Assembly: GCF_026262505.1 (NCBI RefSeq)
Contig: NC_067205.1
Span: 5,456,001 to 5,520,000 of the forward strand
Source: Trichomonas vaginalis G3
Taxonomy: Eukaryota; Parabasalia; Trichomonadida; Trichomonadidae
Direction: 5' to 3'
Length of the DNA stretch: 64,000 nt
This document shows, one piece after another, positions 33,996 to 47,700 of this stretch; position 1 is the stretch's first letter, and each line of letters begins with the position of its first letter. The notes beneath the pieces were generated by a model, which was given only the letters and a program-made list of their open reading frames with translations, was not told where the DNA came from and searched no databases. Position numbers and translations under genes: made by a program.

Positions 33996-36900
33996 ATGTT
34001 TTGGGACTCGTTTCTCCGCAGCTTTTATGAGATATTTTATGAAATAAGGCTTCGTACATTCATCCCATATTGGGTCAGATGGATAAAGAAAATCATTATC
34101 ATGCTTCAAATGGTGATTTTTACACTTGATTTTTGCAATCTGAACGATTTTTATGGTGAAGAGCTATCAACATTCAGGACACTAAACAATATTTTCCTAT
34201 TCAGTCCATGGTTAGTACAAGATGACAATGCTTTGTTCATTTTATCGGTAAGTTTACTATTACATGGAATATTTATCGGCATTTTCTACATCTTTGCATT
34301 AAAATGTAAGCAGCATGTATTCATCAAAAAGGAAATACTTACTATTTCCGTGTTTTCATTGATGTAATTTTTCCATTGTTCCAATATGAACAATTCTTTC
34401 TTTTCTCTGAAGTTTTCATAAAGTTACTTGAACAACCAAGCATTTTCTTGACAATTGCACTCCTTCTTATGGGCTGTGAAGTTTGTATTTACGCATTGTA
34501 TGATTACATGGCATCTATCTTCATAAGACCTTGTCTTTTCACAATAGAATCTATTATCGAGCGTTATTCCGGTGTAACTGACCAGATTTTCTATTGGTGC
34601 AAATTTTCTTCCTTATTCGTCCAAGTTTATCTTTCGAACAGGTACCATTACCTTGTAGAAATCATACTATACTGTTTGCTACTGTTTGCAATCATCTACG
34701 TGATCTGCGCAAGAGTTGGCCGAGGAATTCACGTAACGATCATTGGCGCATTGATGGAAGACGCTCCGTTGATTATACAACCATTAGTTCTTCTCTACCA
34801 CCTGCATAGAAGATGGCCAATGGCTCCTCTTGTTGTATAATTATCTTGTTTTATCAAATACGTTATTTTTTACAAGATTTACACGCACGCGATATCCAGA
34901 TACGCCACTGATATCTTCCATGAGAACAATCAGCTTCCTTGGTGGCTTCCAACAAATAATTCTCTTATTATGAGGATAAATGCACAAACAATTGGCAACA
35001 TCGATGCCTTTGAAGAGTTCCTGAACGTAAGAGTCGATAATCATCCAGATGAATTGTTAGAAGTCGTAAGATTTTTGGGAATTTTCCCTTCTTACAGATC
35101 TCCCCTCATTTTTATATTATCGAAGTGGAATTCCCAAAACATATATTACGATTTCCAGGCTTATTCGTTCCTAACTTACCTCAGATCGATAAATGAAAGT
35201 CCGAACCCTTTATATACGGACATCCTTGATGATCTGCACAGAAGATATCTAGTTAATGTATCTTTGTACTGGCAGAATCGCGTAAATTCAAATTATTACC
35301 AAACATTTAAATCCGCAGTTAATGCAGGGATTTGCTACAAAGATTTGACATCGTATATACTGTATCTGATCAATATGTATCCATTAGATCCACAATTAAG
35401 GCAAACTTACGCAGAAATTTCTCTAATTGCGCTTGGAGAACCGAGTTTGTCCGCAGAATCAAGAAGATTGGCCGCAGCGTTACGTGATTCATCAAACATC
35501 GTTGATGATCCACTTCTGAAGAAGATTGGACCAATGTTTCCCATAGCAAATGAGATTTACTCAAATTCTCCAAAGAATTCTTCCAACGAACAAAGCAGCG
35601 GTGAATCCACAGCCAGTCTAAACAACATGCAGCAGTCACTGATGAGGTTCCACGTCGAGAAAACCGTGATTTTCAGGGAAGACGGAAGTCAAACGAGTCC
35701 TACAGCGATGTTCGTCCAAAAGAGCTTCAGATTGCAGCCAATGGGATTCGTATTGAGTTTGGTGCTGATTATTATGTGGTCAGTTAGTTTTGTGAAGTAT
35801 TCTTCGAATAGAAAAAATTATATTTATCATAATTATGATTTTATCACTAATATCATATCAGATAGCATTGGATTGTCGAATAACCTCACAGCTGCTGTGT
35901 TTTGGCCCGGTTTCGTCGATTCTCTCAAAATTAATTTTTCAAATTTGTCAGAAAAAGAATGTTACTCGAAAATAGTTGGATTATACGAATCAGTATATGA
36001 ATATGTTACATCTCTTCGCTTGGATTTCCTTGTAACTTCAAAAGTTCTTGTTTATTCAAACAAATTTTTGACAACACAAACGATAACTCATAATAATCGT
36101 TGTGAAGCACTTAATTCTATTGTTATGAGCTCATACAATTTCTCTGCTTCAATTTTGGACGATTTACAGCATAAAAACGATTATTTAGTGAATCTTTCAT
36201 CAAACATCAACTCAAAATTGGAAGGATTGTTCCATTGTGACAGGTTCATGCTGTTAATGTTGTTCTACGCTCTAATTGGTGTTGTTATCAAGTGTTTCTT
36301 GTTTAATTTTGTTATTAAATACGGTGAAAAGTGACTTACCTAAGAAAGCCATGGAATTTTTGGGATCTAAAGAGAGACTTGGACTGTTACTTCTCAAGAG
36401 ATCGATAGAAAGTTGGGATTTGTTCAGAGCAATCTTTCCTATTGAAAAAGGAAACGGAAATGTATTAGAAGAAATGGAAAACAAGAAGAAACCGAGGATG
36501 AGAGTTGCAAAATATCCATCAGAAACTGTAATCAAGGCTTCAAATCAAAGTCATCATATAGATTTAAAGGATTCGAAGCTTGCAATCTCGTTTATAGGTG
36601 TTGATGATATTCTTAGACCATCAGTCTTTGGTTTAATGAGTCCGTTTATTAGTACTTCTTCAACATCTCAAATTTCTAGTTCAGATATGTCTGAAGGATT
36701 CGAATTTTCTACTGGCGGAACACCTTTTAGTGCTGTAAGCAGTGCAAATAATAGTGAAAAAGATATTGTTATTCAAAAAGAAAGTTTAAATGGTTTAGAA
36801 TTGGTTTCTTCAGCTGAAGAAATGACAAAGAAGAGCCAATTATGTCCTTTGTATTCTATAACGATTACTTCTGTATTGCCATGGTCCGTTCTACTTCTTC

Positions 36901-38171
36901 TTTTACTTGCTGCTCAAATTATCACTCTTCAAAGGAATATATTGATTTCTACTAAGACGAACATGATCTCTGAGAATTATATGAACTTGAATTCAATGCT
37001 TTCTTCTATAAAAAGCGCTTTGGAGCCGGAAAATATTTCTTATTTCGATTTTACGCTGACAAAAACATTGTCAGACTACTCGAGAGGCTTAGAAAGGTTG
37101 TATTCAGTAGCATGCAACTTACAAGGCCCGCCATTAAGTAGTTACGTCGCATTTATGATTAATGCAGTCTTATTCTTTTGGTTGGTCATGTACAGTATTA
37201 TCCAATACGAGAAGAGTATTGTTAAAGGAATCAGCTCGCTCTTCCATTTCCCTTACGGATATTTAGACGATTACTTTAAGCCACATGATAATCCTCCAAA
37301 GGAAAAGTTGTCCGAAAAGATCATAGAAGTCAGCATATTCGAAGACAATGGATATATCAGTGACATTTCCCACAATTGCCAGCAATTGATCGGATTAAAT
37401 CCTCTGGAAGTTATCGGCAGAAAATTCAATGACTTGTTCCCCGAGGAATATTTAAACGTTCGCTCATTCAATTGTGTGAACAAGAAAACTAAGAAATTTA
37501 TATCGAGTTCATTCAATAGCGGTCATATTTTGAAGACAGCACTACTCGATGAGACTTTAATTGCTACTTCGGCAACAAATTACCTTGCGCAATTGACAGA
37601 ACATATTCCATTATTATTTGCCAAGAATTTGTGTGATAAAGGTACTCATCAGTATAAATATGATGATGCTATTGTTATTGTTGCCTATTTCGATTCCAAA
37701 GACTACAAAACTAACACTGATCACTTGTTTTCTGCTGCTCATCATATGTTACAGTGCTATACAACAGTGTCAGTGCTCGGATGCAACGGATCTTACATGG
37801 TTTTCGTATGTACTGACAAGGATAAGTCAATTCCAATAACATTAGTCAGAGATTTCGTAAATGAATCGAAACCATTGATCACAAGAACCAGAGAATCAAC
37901 ACAAAGAGTATTATTATCAGTAGTAATGTCCAAACAGTCTCTATCTGCTAATTTAAGCAACGATGGAGAATTACATCTTTCTCTCGACTGCAAACGCAGA
38001 GATGTCATGAAGGAAATAGCTCTTGCAGTTGAACCTTGCTCATTTGTAGTTATTGATGAATGTAGCAAGTTGTACGGTGCAAATTTAGTTGAAGAAACAG
38101 AAATAATGCCTGGAGTGATGGGAAGAAAGATTCCATTCTCTTCCATAGACAAATTAGTCCAAGCATTATAA
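33996..38171 (+). pseudogene. trichomonad multi-pass membrane protein with PAS and degenerate cyclase-like domain, broken
   Basis: A long gene spread over three frames. The segment 33996-34340 has two or three membrane spans. The frame shifts near 34,345. The segment 34346-36334 holds several spans, an internal TAA at 34838, a helical cytosolic stretch and a span near 35,745. The frame shifts again near 36,330. The last segment (to 38171) has spans near 36,870 and 37,150, then a PAS-like domain (VSIFEDNGYISDISHNCQQL, about 37,320-37,630). A C-terminal domain follows that resembles the class III cyclase fold (AIVIVAYFDSKDYK; VSVLGCNGSYMVFV) but lacks the GD pair. This is the layout of trichomonad receptor-type adenylate cyclases. 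Confidence 0.6.
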
Positions 38172-38443
38172 TGTTTTATATGTATTTGTTATGTTTTTTT
38201 ATAAATTATGTTATGTATTGTTTTATTTTTATTGATTTTTATAATTTAACTACCAAACAATGACTATGCAACAATAGATCATCTCTATTTCAAATATCTT
38301 AAAGTCTGAAACCTAAATTTCAACAAAACATCAAAGCAATTTTCGAAAAAATGACCGGATTCTGCATAAATAAATTGGAAAATCAAAATAAAAACATGAC
38401 GTCATATTATATTTTCTCTATGAAATCATTTTAATAGGTATTG
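38172..38443. other. A/T-rich 3' flank of the cyclase-like gene
   Basis: 272 bp without features, before the left target duplication of the next element. Confidence 0.4.
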
Positions 38444-38451
38444 GTAAATCT

Positions 38452-40999
38452 AGAGGGTGTCCAACCAAAATAACCTTAAAATGAATTTTACCTTTTTGAG
38501 TTTTTCTTCATATTCAGAGGAAGTAGAGAAAAGTTTAAACGGTAAATACATGCGAATGCATATCAGCATTATGCTCGAGCTGGATTTGTATATTTTTCTT
38601 TTCGTAATTTGAATAAATTCGAAAAATACTGATTTATAAAATTATAATAAGAATTATAATTTACATTAAATATCTGATAAAATAATAAAATAAAAATGAT
38701 GATTTTTTGAATCAAAAAATTGAACGATGATTTTTTCAAATTATTATATTTATTGTAAATAACGACAACTGAAGGTGAGATATTGAATATTCATGATTGG
38801 GAATAAATGTTCAATTTTGAGATTGAGTTGAGATATCATATTAAAAATTTATTTAAAAGGTTAACATATAGCTTAATGATATGTAATATATACATATTAT
38901 GAGATATGCATATTTAAAAGGGGTATGATCGTTGAAAATGGTATGATTCCTAATTTAATCGGTAGGAAAATATTATGAAATTAAATAATTAAAAGAATTT
39001 CAAATAACTTCTATGTGTGGTATTAAAAGTATCAATATATAGCAAATATAGTAATTAAGGTTTAAAGAAAACAGGGGACACAATTAAACATCTTATATTA
39101 ATAATAAATTGAGAGCATGTCAATATCTCATAGTTCAATTGGTTTTCTGGTAAAAATGGATCGGTAAAGGTTGCAAGTTTGATTGTGATCAGCGTTTTTT
39201 TTAATTTTGAACGATAATAAGATTGTGAATAATAGATAATAGCAACCAAAACATAGTTCGAAAATTTACCTAAAATGATAGAGTATGGTAGGAAGTACAT
39301 ACCCAGGTATCTAAAATATCACCTAAAAGCGCTCTTAATTTATGCCAATTGGCATAATAAAGCTACAATTAGAATGCTGACATGATGAAGAATCATTATG
39401 AATCATAATTGGCCAGTATGATACAAGATTTAAGAAATCTTAGAGATTATCTGATTTCATGAAACACAGTGATTACTAAGTTTCAGACTTTGAAATTTTA
39501 ACATGTTGATATGGGTACATAGGATTTATGATTCCAGTCATTTATTTAAAAAATTAGGAATAAGAATTAATATGATGTGAGTAACATTGGTAATAAATGC
39601 TTAATTACTAATATATTATTTCTTGGTAGAAATTAAATGTTTTGGTGGCATTTATAGAAGTTAAGCTGAGAATCAAAAATGCAAAATTTAATTTATTTTC
39701 GTGTATCTATATGGGTACACTAAGTTATTGATGTATATATGAAAGAATCATGAAAATGAATTGTGAATCTCAATATTAGTTGTGTAATGCTGCGTCATAT
39801 TTTGAATTCAAAATATCCATAATGTTGATAAATGTATTTTAAGATAATACATAAAATTAAGCTTGAAAAAAGATATCGAAATGTAATTTTCAATAGATTC
39901 AAAGTTTGGCATATATTTTGATTTTAACTATTGATATATTTATCGAACATCTATAGTAATAGAATGCAGAACTAACTAAATATAATCAATAAAAAAATAT
40001 GAGTTGAAGTAATATTCTAAGAGATATATGTGATGTTACCAATATGACATGATATTAGAAAACTGATTTAATGGCGATGTGAGACTAAATATTATATGAT
40101 AATGAGTAGGGAAAAAATATTAATATGAATTTCTTGAATTGAATGTATTTGAATGTGTGGTTGAGGATAAATTATTGATATATATATTGGAATATTAACT
40201 AGAAATAAGAATAGGAAAGATTGTTAATGAATAATATGAGATTAAAGGAAAATATATTGTTTTAATGGATGAGTGTTGAGGCTCAATATATCTGAAGATT
40301 ATATATGAGAAAGAATTAAATAAACTATGAAATGAGAGAAAATATAACAAAAATGTATATGAATTATAATAGTATTTAAGAATGAAGATGCGTTATTTAT
40401 TGATTTGTAACGATGATAGAGGAATGATAAAAGAAAGATATAATGAAAAAAAAAAGTTTATTAAAGCATGTTGGGTACAGTTTATAAAATTTTGGTCATT
40501 TTATATAGTAATTAATTATGGAGTCTTCGGGTAATTATAAACTTTTGTTATAATAGAATTATAATTGGAAACTTTGACCGACAAGAGTGCATAACACACT
40601 CTTGTCGGTCGCAATGTGTCATTCTGGGAGACATTGCCAATGCATGTCTCCCGGAATGGCATAATATTTTGCAATCAGAGTGTGATTGCAAAACTTTGAC
40701 CGACAAGAGTGTGTTATGCACTCTTGTCGGTCGCAATGTGTCATTCTGGGAGACATTGCCAATGCATGTCTCCCAGATTGAGACAATATTCCGCAATCAG
40801 AATACATTACTATTACATTTCTTTAAATTTTTCAAATATTTTCAAAAAAATAAATTTTTTCCTCATATAATTTTATATCTCAAAATTGAACATTTTATAT
40901 TATTAGTGAATACAATAGTATTGACCTAGACACTATCCCCATATCATATACCAAATTTGGAGCCAAAATCATCGTTAAATCTTTGGTTGGACACCCTCT
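38452..40999. mobile_element. 2,548-bp non-autonomous DNA transposon, 8-bp target duplication
   Basis: Perfect 18-bp terminal inverted repeats: AGAGGGTGTCCAACCAAA at 38452-38469 and its complement at 40982-40999. They are flanked by a perfect 8-bp direct repeat GTAAATCT at 38444-38451 and 41000-41007. An 8-bp duplication is typical of hAT-type transposition, though the AGAGGGTG ends are not a classical hAT start, so the superfamily is open. The interior is very A/T-rich, has no transposase-like frame, and contains two copies of a hairpin-rich block (40,576-40,800). Confidence 0.8.
40576..40800. repeat. two tandem copies of a three-hairpin block
   Basis: Each copy (about 122 bp) has a perfect 14-bp stem GACCGACAAGAGTG with a 7-nt loop (40576-40610 and 40698-40732). 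Then comes a stem with GGGAGACAT/ATGTCTCCC (about 40,621-40,657 and 40,743-40,779), then TTGCAATCA/TGATTGCAA between copies (40669-40691). The first stem's loop is CATAACA in copy 1 and TGTTATG, its complement, in copy 2. Confidence 0.8.
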
Positions 41000-41007
41000 G
41001 TAAATCT

Positions 41008-41789
41008 GATTGGATTTTCCAAACAGCGCAGTTTTGATAACATTATTTGATTGTTTATTTATATTTGAGGTATCCGATCAAAACGTTCTAAAGAAACCCC
41101 AAATGGATATAGCGCAAATTCGAGACTCTTCCACTAACCTCTCAATTTGAAAATGGCAATTGAATTTCGCAAAACTTGCTGAGATGATTAGCACACTGAG
41201 TTACAAAATGTTTTCCGTTTCTATAAGAATTCTTTTTACATAACGGTCATTGTTATAGACCGAAAATAGATTTTTTCAGTTTTCTCTTCAAATAATTGAA
41301 AGAATGATACTATTATAGGTTTATTATATTATAGCATATAATCATGCTATAGCGAAAATTATAAGTTTTGAGAAGATTGAATATAACACAAATAAATTTG
41401 AAAGTAAGTTAAATTGCTTGTTGTTTTTAATAGGTATTTAATGGGGAATCCAATATTGCAAAATTCAAATTGAATGATTGAAAGAACAGAAAAAGTCATT
41501 CTGTTCAATTTCGAATATGTTTCATTGTATTTATAATTATATGGCAAATAAGATATTTAAACTTGATTTTTGAAGGAAAATTCACAAAATTGAATGAATT
41601 CAAATAATTTTTATTCAAAAATAAACTAGTTATTTGAGTTTAATACTAATTATCTATTCAAACGAGAAAGTTTGTAATTTAAAATATTTTGTGAGATCAG
41701 ATTGAATTAATTCAAGGTTCTTTTCAATTAATATTAATATTAATGACCATATTACGCATTTTCGAACATTCTAAACCAAATATATAAAA
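41008..41789. other. A/T-rich spacer before the satellite
   Basis: About 780 bp without recognisable gene. A 62-codon minus frame (41,359-41,547) shows no features. Sequence becomes satellite-like from about 41,790. Confidence 0.4.
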
Positions 41790-44700
41790 ATGGGAGACGA
41801 ATGTTAAATTTGCTAGACATGGGGGAGTTGTCTGCAAAGTTTTAGCTCTTATCTCTAACAAAAAATTAATTTTTAAAAAAAAGACCGAATACGTTTCACA
41901 GCGAGAAAAAAATAAAAGGCAAGATAGAATTTTCTAGACATAAAGAAGTTGTTTACTGAGTTTTAGCTCTTATCTCTAACAAAAAATTAATTTTTAAAAA
42001 AAAGACCGAATACGTTTCACAGCGAGAAAAAAATAAAAGGCAAGATAGAATTTTCTAGACATAAAGAAGTTGTTTACCGAGTTTTAGCTCTTATCTCTAA
42101 CAAAAAATTAATTTTTAAAAAAAAGACCGAATACGTTTCACAGCGAGAAAAAAAAAAAGGCAAGATAGAATTTTCTAGACATAAAGAAGTTGTTTACCGA
42201 GTTTTAGCTCTTATCTCTAACAAAAATTAATTTTTAAAAAAAAGACCGAATACGTTTCACAGCGAGAAAAAAATAAAAGGCAAGATAGAATTTTCTAGAC
42301 ATAAAGAAGTTGTTTACTGAGTTTTAGCTCTTATCTCTAACAAAAATTAATTTTTAAAAAAAAGACCGAATACGTTTCACAGCGAGAAAAAAATAAAAGG
42401 CAAGATAGAATTTTCTAGACATAAAGAAGTTGTTTACCGAGTTTTAGCTCTTATCTCTAACAAAAAATTAATTTTTAAAAAAAAGACCGAATACGTTTCA
42501 CAGCGAGAAAAAAATAAAAGGCAAGATAGAATTTTCTAGACATAAAGAAGTTGTTTACCGAGTTTTAGCTCTTATCTCTAACAAAAAATTAATTTTTAAA
42601 AAAAAGACCGAATACGTTTCACAGCGAGAAAAAATAAAAGGCAAGATAGAATTTTCTAGACATAAAGAAGTTGTTTACCGAGTTTTAGCTCTTATCTCTA
42701 ACAAAAATTAATTTTTAAAAAAACCGAATACGTTTCACAGCGAGAAAAAAATAAAAGGCAAGATAGAATTTTCTAGACATAAAGAAGTTGTTTACCGAGT
42801 TTTAGCTCTTATCTCTAACAAAAAATTAATTTTTAAAAAAAAGACCGAATACGTTTCACAGCGAGAAAAAAATAAAAGGCAAGATAGAATTTTCTAGACA
42901 TAAAGAAGTTGTTTACCGAGTTTTAGCTCTTATCTCTAACAAAAAATTAATTTTTAAAAAAATGACCGAATACGTTTCACAGCGAGAAAAAAATAAAAGG
43001 CAAGATAGAATTTTCTAGACATAAAGAAGTTGTTTACCGAGTTTTAGCTCTTATCTCTAACAAAAAATTAATTTTTAAAAAAAAGACCGAATACGTTTCA
43101 CAGCGAGAAAAAAATAAAAGGCAAGATAGAATTTTCTAGACATAAAGAAGTTGTTTACCGAGTTTTGCTCTTATCTCTAACAAAAAATTAATTTTTAAAA
43201 AAAAGACCGAATACGTTTCACAGCGAGAAAAAAATAAAAGGCAAGATAGAATTTTCTAGACATAAAGAAGTTGTTTACCGAGTTTTAGCTCTTATCTCTA
43301 ACAAAAAATTAATTTTTAAAAAAAAGACCGAATACGTTTCACAGCGAGAAAAAAATAAAAGGCAAGATAGAATTTTCTAGACATAAAGAAGTTGTTTACC
43401 GAGTTTTAGCTCTTATCTCTAACAAAAAATTAATTTTTAAAAAAAGACCGAATACGTTTCACAGCGAGAAAAAAATAAAAGGCAAGATAGAATTTTCTAG
43501 ACATAAAGAAGTTGTTTACGAGTTTTAGTTTTAGCTCTTATCTCTAACAAAAAATTAATTTTTAAAAAAAAGACCGAATACGTTTCACAGCGAGAAAAAA
43601 ATAAAAGGCAAGATAGAATTTTCTAGACATAAAGAAGTTGTTTACCGAGTTTTAGCTCTTATCTCTAACAAAAAATTAATTTTTAAAAAAAAGACCGAAT
43701 ACGTTTCACAGCGAGAAAAAAATAAAAGGCAAGATAGAATTTTCTAGACATAAAGAAGTTGTTTACCGAGTTTTAGCTCTTATCTCTAACAAAAAATTAA
43801 TTTTTAAAAAAAAGACCGAATACGTTTCACAGCGAGAAAAAAATAAAAGGCAAGATAGAATTTTCTAGACATAAAGAAGTTGTTTACCGAGTTTTAGCTC
43901 TTATCTCTAACAAAAAATTAATTTTTAAAAAAAAGACCGAATACGTTTCACAGCGAGAAAAAAATAAAAGGCAAGATAGAATTTTCTAGACATAAAGAAG
44001 TTGTTTACCGAGTTTTAGCTCTTATCTCTAACAAAAAATTAATTTTTAAAAAAAGACCGAATACGTTTCACAGCGAGAAAAAAATAAAAGGCAAGATAGA
44101 ATTTTCTAGACATAAAGAAGTTGTTTACCGAGTTTTAGCTCTTATCTCTAACAAAAAATTAATTTTTAAAAAAAAGACCGAATACGTTTCACAGCGAGAA
44201 AAAAATAAAAGGCAAGATAGAATTTTCTAGACATAAAGAAGTTGTTTACCGAGTTTTAGCTCTTATCTCTAACAAAAAATTAATTTTTAAAAAAAAGACC
44301 GAATACGTTTCACAGCGAGAAAAAAATAAAAGGCAAGATAGAATTTTCTAGACATAAAGAAGTTGTTTACCGAGTTTTAGCTCTTATCTCTAACAAAAAA
44401 TTAATTTTTAAAAAAAAGACCGAATACGTTTCACAGCGAGAAAAAAATAAAAGGCAAGATAGAATTTTCTAGACATAAAGAAGTTGTTTACCGAGTTTTA
44501 GCTCTTATCTCTAACAAAAAATTAATTTTTAAAAAAAAAGACCGAATACGTTTCACAGCGAGAAAAAAATAAAAGGCAAGATAGAATTTTCTAGACATAA
44601 AGAAGTTGTTTACCGAGTTTTAGCTCTTATCTCTAACAAAAATTAATTTTTAAAAAAAAGACCGAATACGTTTCACAGCGAGAAAAAAATAAAAGGCAAG

Positions 44701-47700
44701 ATAGAATTTTCTAGACATAAAGAAGTTGTTTACCGAGTTTTAGCTCTTATCTCTAACAAAAAATTAATTTTTAAAAAAAAGACCGAATACGTTTCACAGC
44801 GAGAAAAAAATAAAAGGCAAGATAGAATTTTCTAGACATAAAGAAGTTGTTTACCGAGTTTTAGCTCTTATCTCTAACAAAAAATTAATTTTTAAAAAAA
44901 AGACCGAATACGTTTCACAGCGAGAAAAAAATAAAAGGCAAGATAGAATTTTCTAGACATAAAGAAGTTGTTTACCGAGTTTTAGCTCTTATCTCTAACA
45001 AAAAATTAATTTTTAAAAAAAAGACCGAATACGTTTCACAGCGAGAAAAAAATAAAAGGCAAGATAGAATTTTCTAGACATAAAGAAGTTGTTTACCGAG
45101 TTTTAGCTCTTATCTCTAACAAAAAATTAATTTTTAAAAAAAAGACCGAATACGTTTCACAGCGAGAAAAAAATAAAAGGCAAGATAGAATTTTCTAGAC
45201 ATAAAGAAGTTGTTTACCGAGTTTTAGCTCTTATCTCTAACAAAAAATTAATTTTTAAAAAAAAGACCGAATACGTTTCACAGCGAGAAAAAAATAAAAG
45301 GCAAGATAGAATTTTCTAGACATAAAGAAGTTGTTTACCGAGTTTTAGCTCTTATCTCTAACAAAAAATTAATTTTTAAAAAAAAGACCGAATACGTTTC
45401 ACAGCGAGAAAAAAATAAAAGGCAAGATAGAATTTTCTAGACATAAAGAAGTTGTTTACCGAGTTTTAGCTCTTATCTCTAACAAAAAATTAATTTTTAA
45501 AAAAAAGACCGAATACGTTTCACAGCGAGAAAAAAATAAAAGGCAAGATAGAATTTTCTAGACATAAAGAAGTTGTTTACCGAGTTTTAGCTCTTATCTC
45601 TAACAAAAAATTAATTTTTAAAAAAAAGACCGAATACGTTTCACAGCGAGAAAAAAATAAAAGGCAAGATAGAATTTTCTAGACATAAAGAAGTTGTTTA
45701 CCGAGTTTTAGCTCTTATCTCTAACAAAAAATTAATTTTTAAAAAAAACCGAATACGTTTCACAGCGAGAAAAAAATAAAAGGCAAGATAGAATTTTCTA
45801 GACATAAAGAAGTTGTTTACCGAGTTTTAGCTCTTATCTCTAACAAAAAATTAATTTTTAAAAAAAGACCGAATACGTTTCACAGCGAGAAAAAAATAAA
45901 AGGCAAGATAGAATTTTCTAGACATAAAGAAGTTGTTTACCGAGTTTTAGCTCTTATCTCTAACAAAAAATTAATTTTTAAAAAAAAGACCGAATACGTT
46001 TCACAGCGAGAAAAAAATAAAAGGCAAGATAGAATTTTCTAGACATAAAGAAGTTGTTTACCGAGTTTTAGCTCTTATCTCTAACAAAAAATTAATTTTT
46101 AAAAAAAAGACCGAATACGTTTCACAGCGAGAAAAAAATAAAAGGCAAGATAGAATTTTCTAGACATAAAGAAGTTGTTTACCGAGTTTTAGCTCTTATC
46201 TCTAACAAAAAATTAATTTTTAAAAAAAAGACCGAATACGTTTCACAGCGAGAAAAAAATAAAAGGCAAGATAGAATTTTCTAGACATAAAGAAGTTGTT
46301 TACCGAGTTTTAGCTCTTATCTCTAACAAAAAATTAATTTTTAAAAAAAAGACCGAATACGTTTCACAGCGAGAAAAAAATAAAAGGCAAGATAGAATTT
46401 TCTAGACATAAAGAAGTTGTTTACCGAGTTTTAGCTCTTATCTCTAACAAAAAATTAATTTTTAAAAAAAAGACCGAAAATACGTTTCACAGCGAGAAAA
46501 AAATAAAAGGCAAGATAGAATTTTCTAGACATAAAGAAGTTGTTTACCGAGTTTTAGCTCTTATCTCTAACAAAAAATTAATTTTTAAAAAAAGACCGAA
46601 TACGTTTCACAGCGAGAAAAAAATAAAAGGCAAGATAGAATTTTCTAGACATAAAGAAGTTGTTTACCGAGTTTTAGCTCTTATCTCTAACAAAAAATTA
46701 ATTTTTAAAAAAAAGACCGAATACGTTTCACAGCGAGAAAAAAATAAAAGGCAAGATAGAATTTTCTAGACATAAAGAAGTTGTTTACCGAGTTTTAGCT
46801 CTTATCTCTAACAAAAAATTAATTTTTAAAAAAAAGACCGAATACGTTTCACAGCGAGAAAAAAATAAAAGGCAAGATAGAATTTTCTAGACATAAAGAA
46901 GTTGTTTACCGAGTTTTAGCTCTTATCTCTAACAAAAAATTAATTTTTAAAAAAAGACCGAATACGTTTCACAGCGAGAAAAAAATAAAAGGCAAGATAG
47001 AATTTTCTAGACATAAAGAAGTTGTTTACCGAGTTTTAGCTCTTATCTCTAACAAAAAATTAATTTTTAAAAAAAAGACCGAATACGTTTCACAGCGAGA
47101 AAAAAATAAAAGGCAAGATAGAATTTTCTAGACATAAAGAAGTTGTTTACCGAGTTTTAGCTCTTATCTCTAACAAAAAATTAATTTTTAAAAAAAAGAC
47201 CGAATACGTTTCACAGCGAGAAAAAAATAAAAGGCAAGATAGAATTTTCTAGACATAAAGAAGTTGTTTACCGAGTTTTAGCTCTTATCTCTAACAAAAA
47301 ATTAATTTTTAAAAAAAAGACCGAATACGTTTCACAGCGAGAAAAAAATAAAAGGCAAGATAGAATTTTCTAGACATAAAGAAGTTGTTTACCGAGTTTT
47401 AGCTCTTATCTCTAACAAAAAATTAATTTTTAAAAAAAAAGACCGAATACGTTTCACAGCGAGAAAAAAATAAAAGGCAAGATAGAATTTTCTAGACATA
47501 AAGAAGTTGTTTACCGAGTTTTAGCTCTTATCTCTAACAAAAAATTAATTTTTAAAAAAAAAGACCGAATACGTTTCACAGCGAGAAAAAAATAAAAGGC
47601 AAGATAGAATTTTCTAGACATAAAGAAGTTGTTTACCGAGTTTTAGCTCTTATCTCTAACAAAAAATTAATTTTTAAAAAAAAGACCGAATACGTTTCAC

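Noticed and set aside
34245-34260. GTAAGT as a spliceosomal intron start in the cyclase-like gene
   Set aside because: No trichomonad-type ACTAACACACAG 3' site was seen at a sensible distance, and the reading frame is open across it.
40548-40929. ORFs over the hairpin block in the transposon
   Set aside because: They are produced by the tandem duplication of hairpins and repeat the same residues; there is no coding signature.
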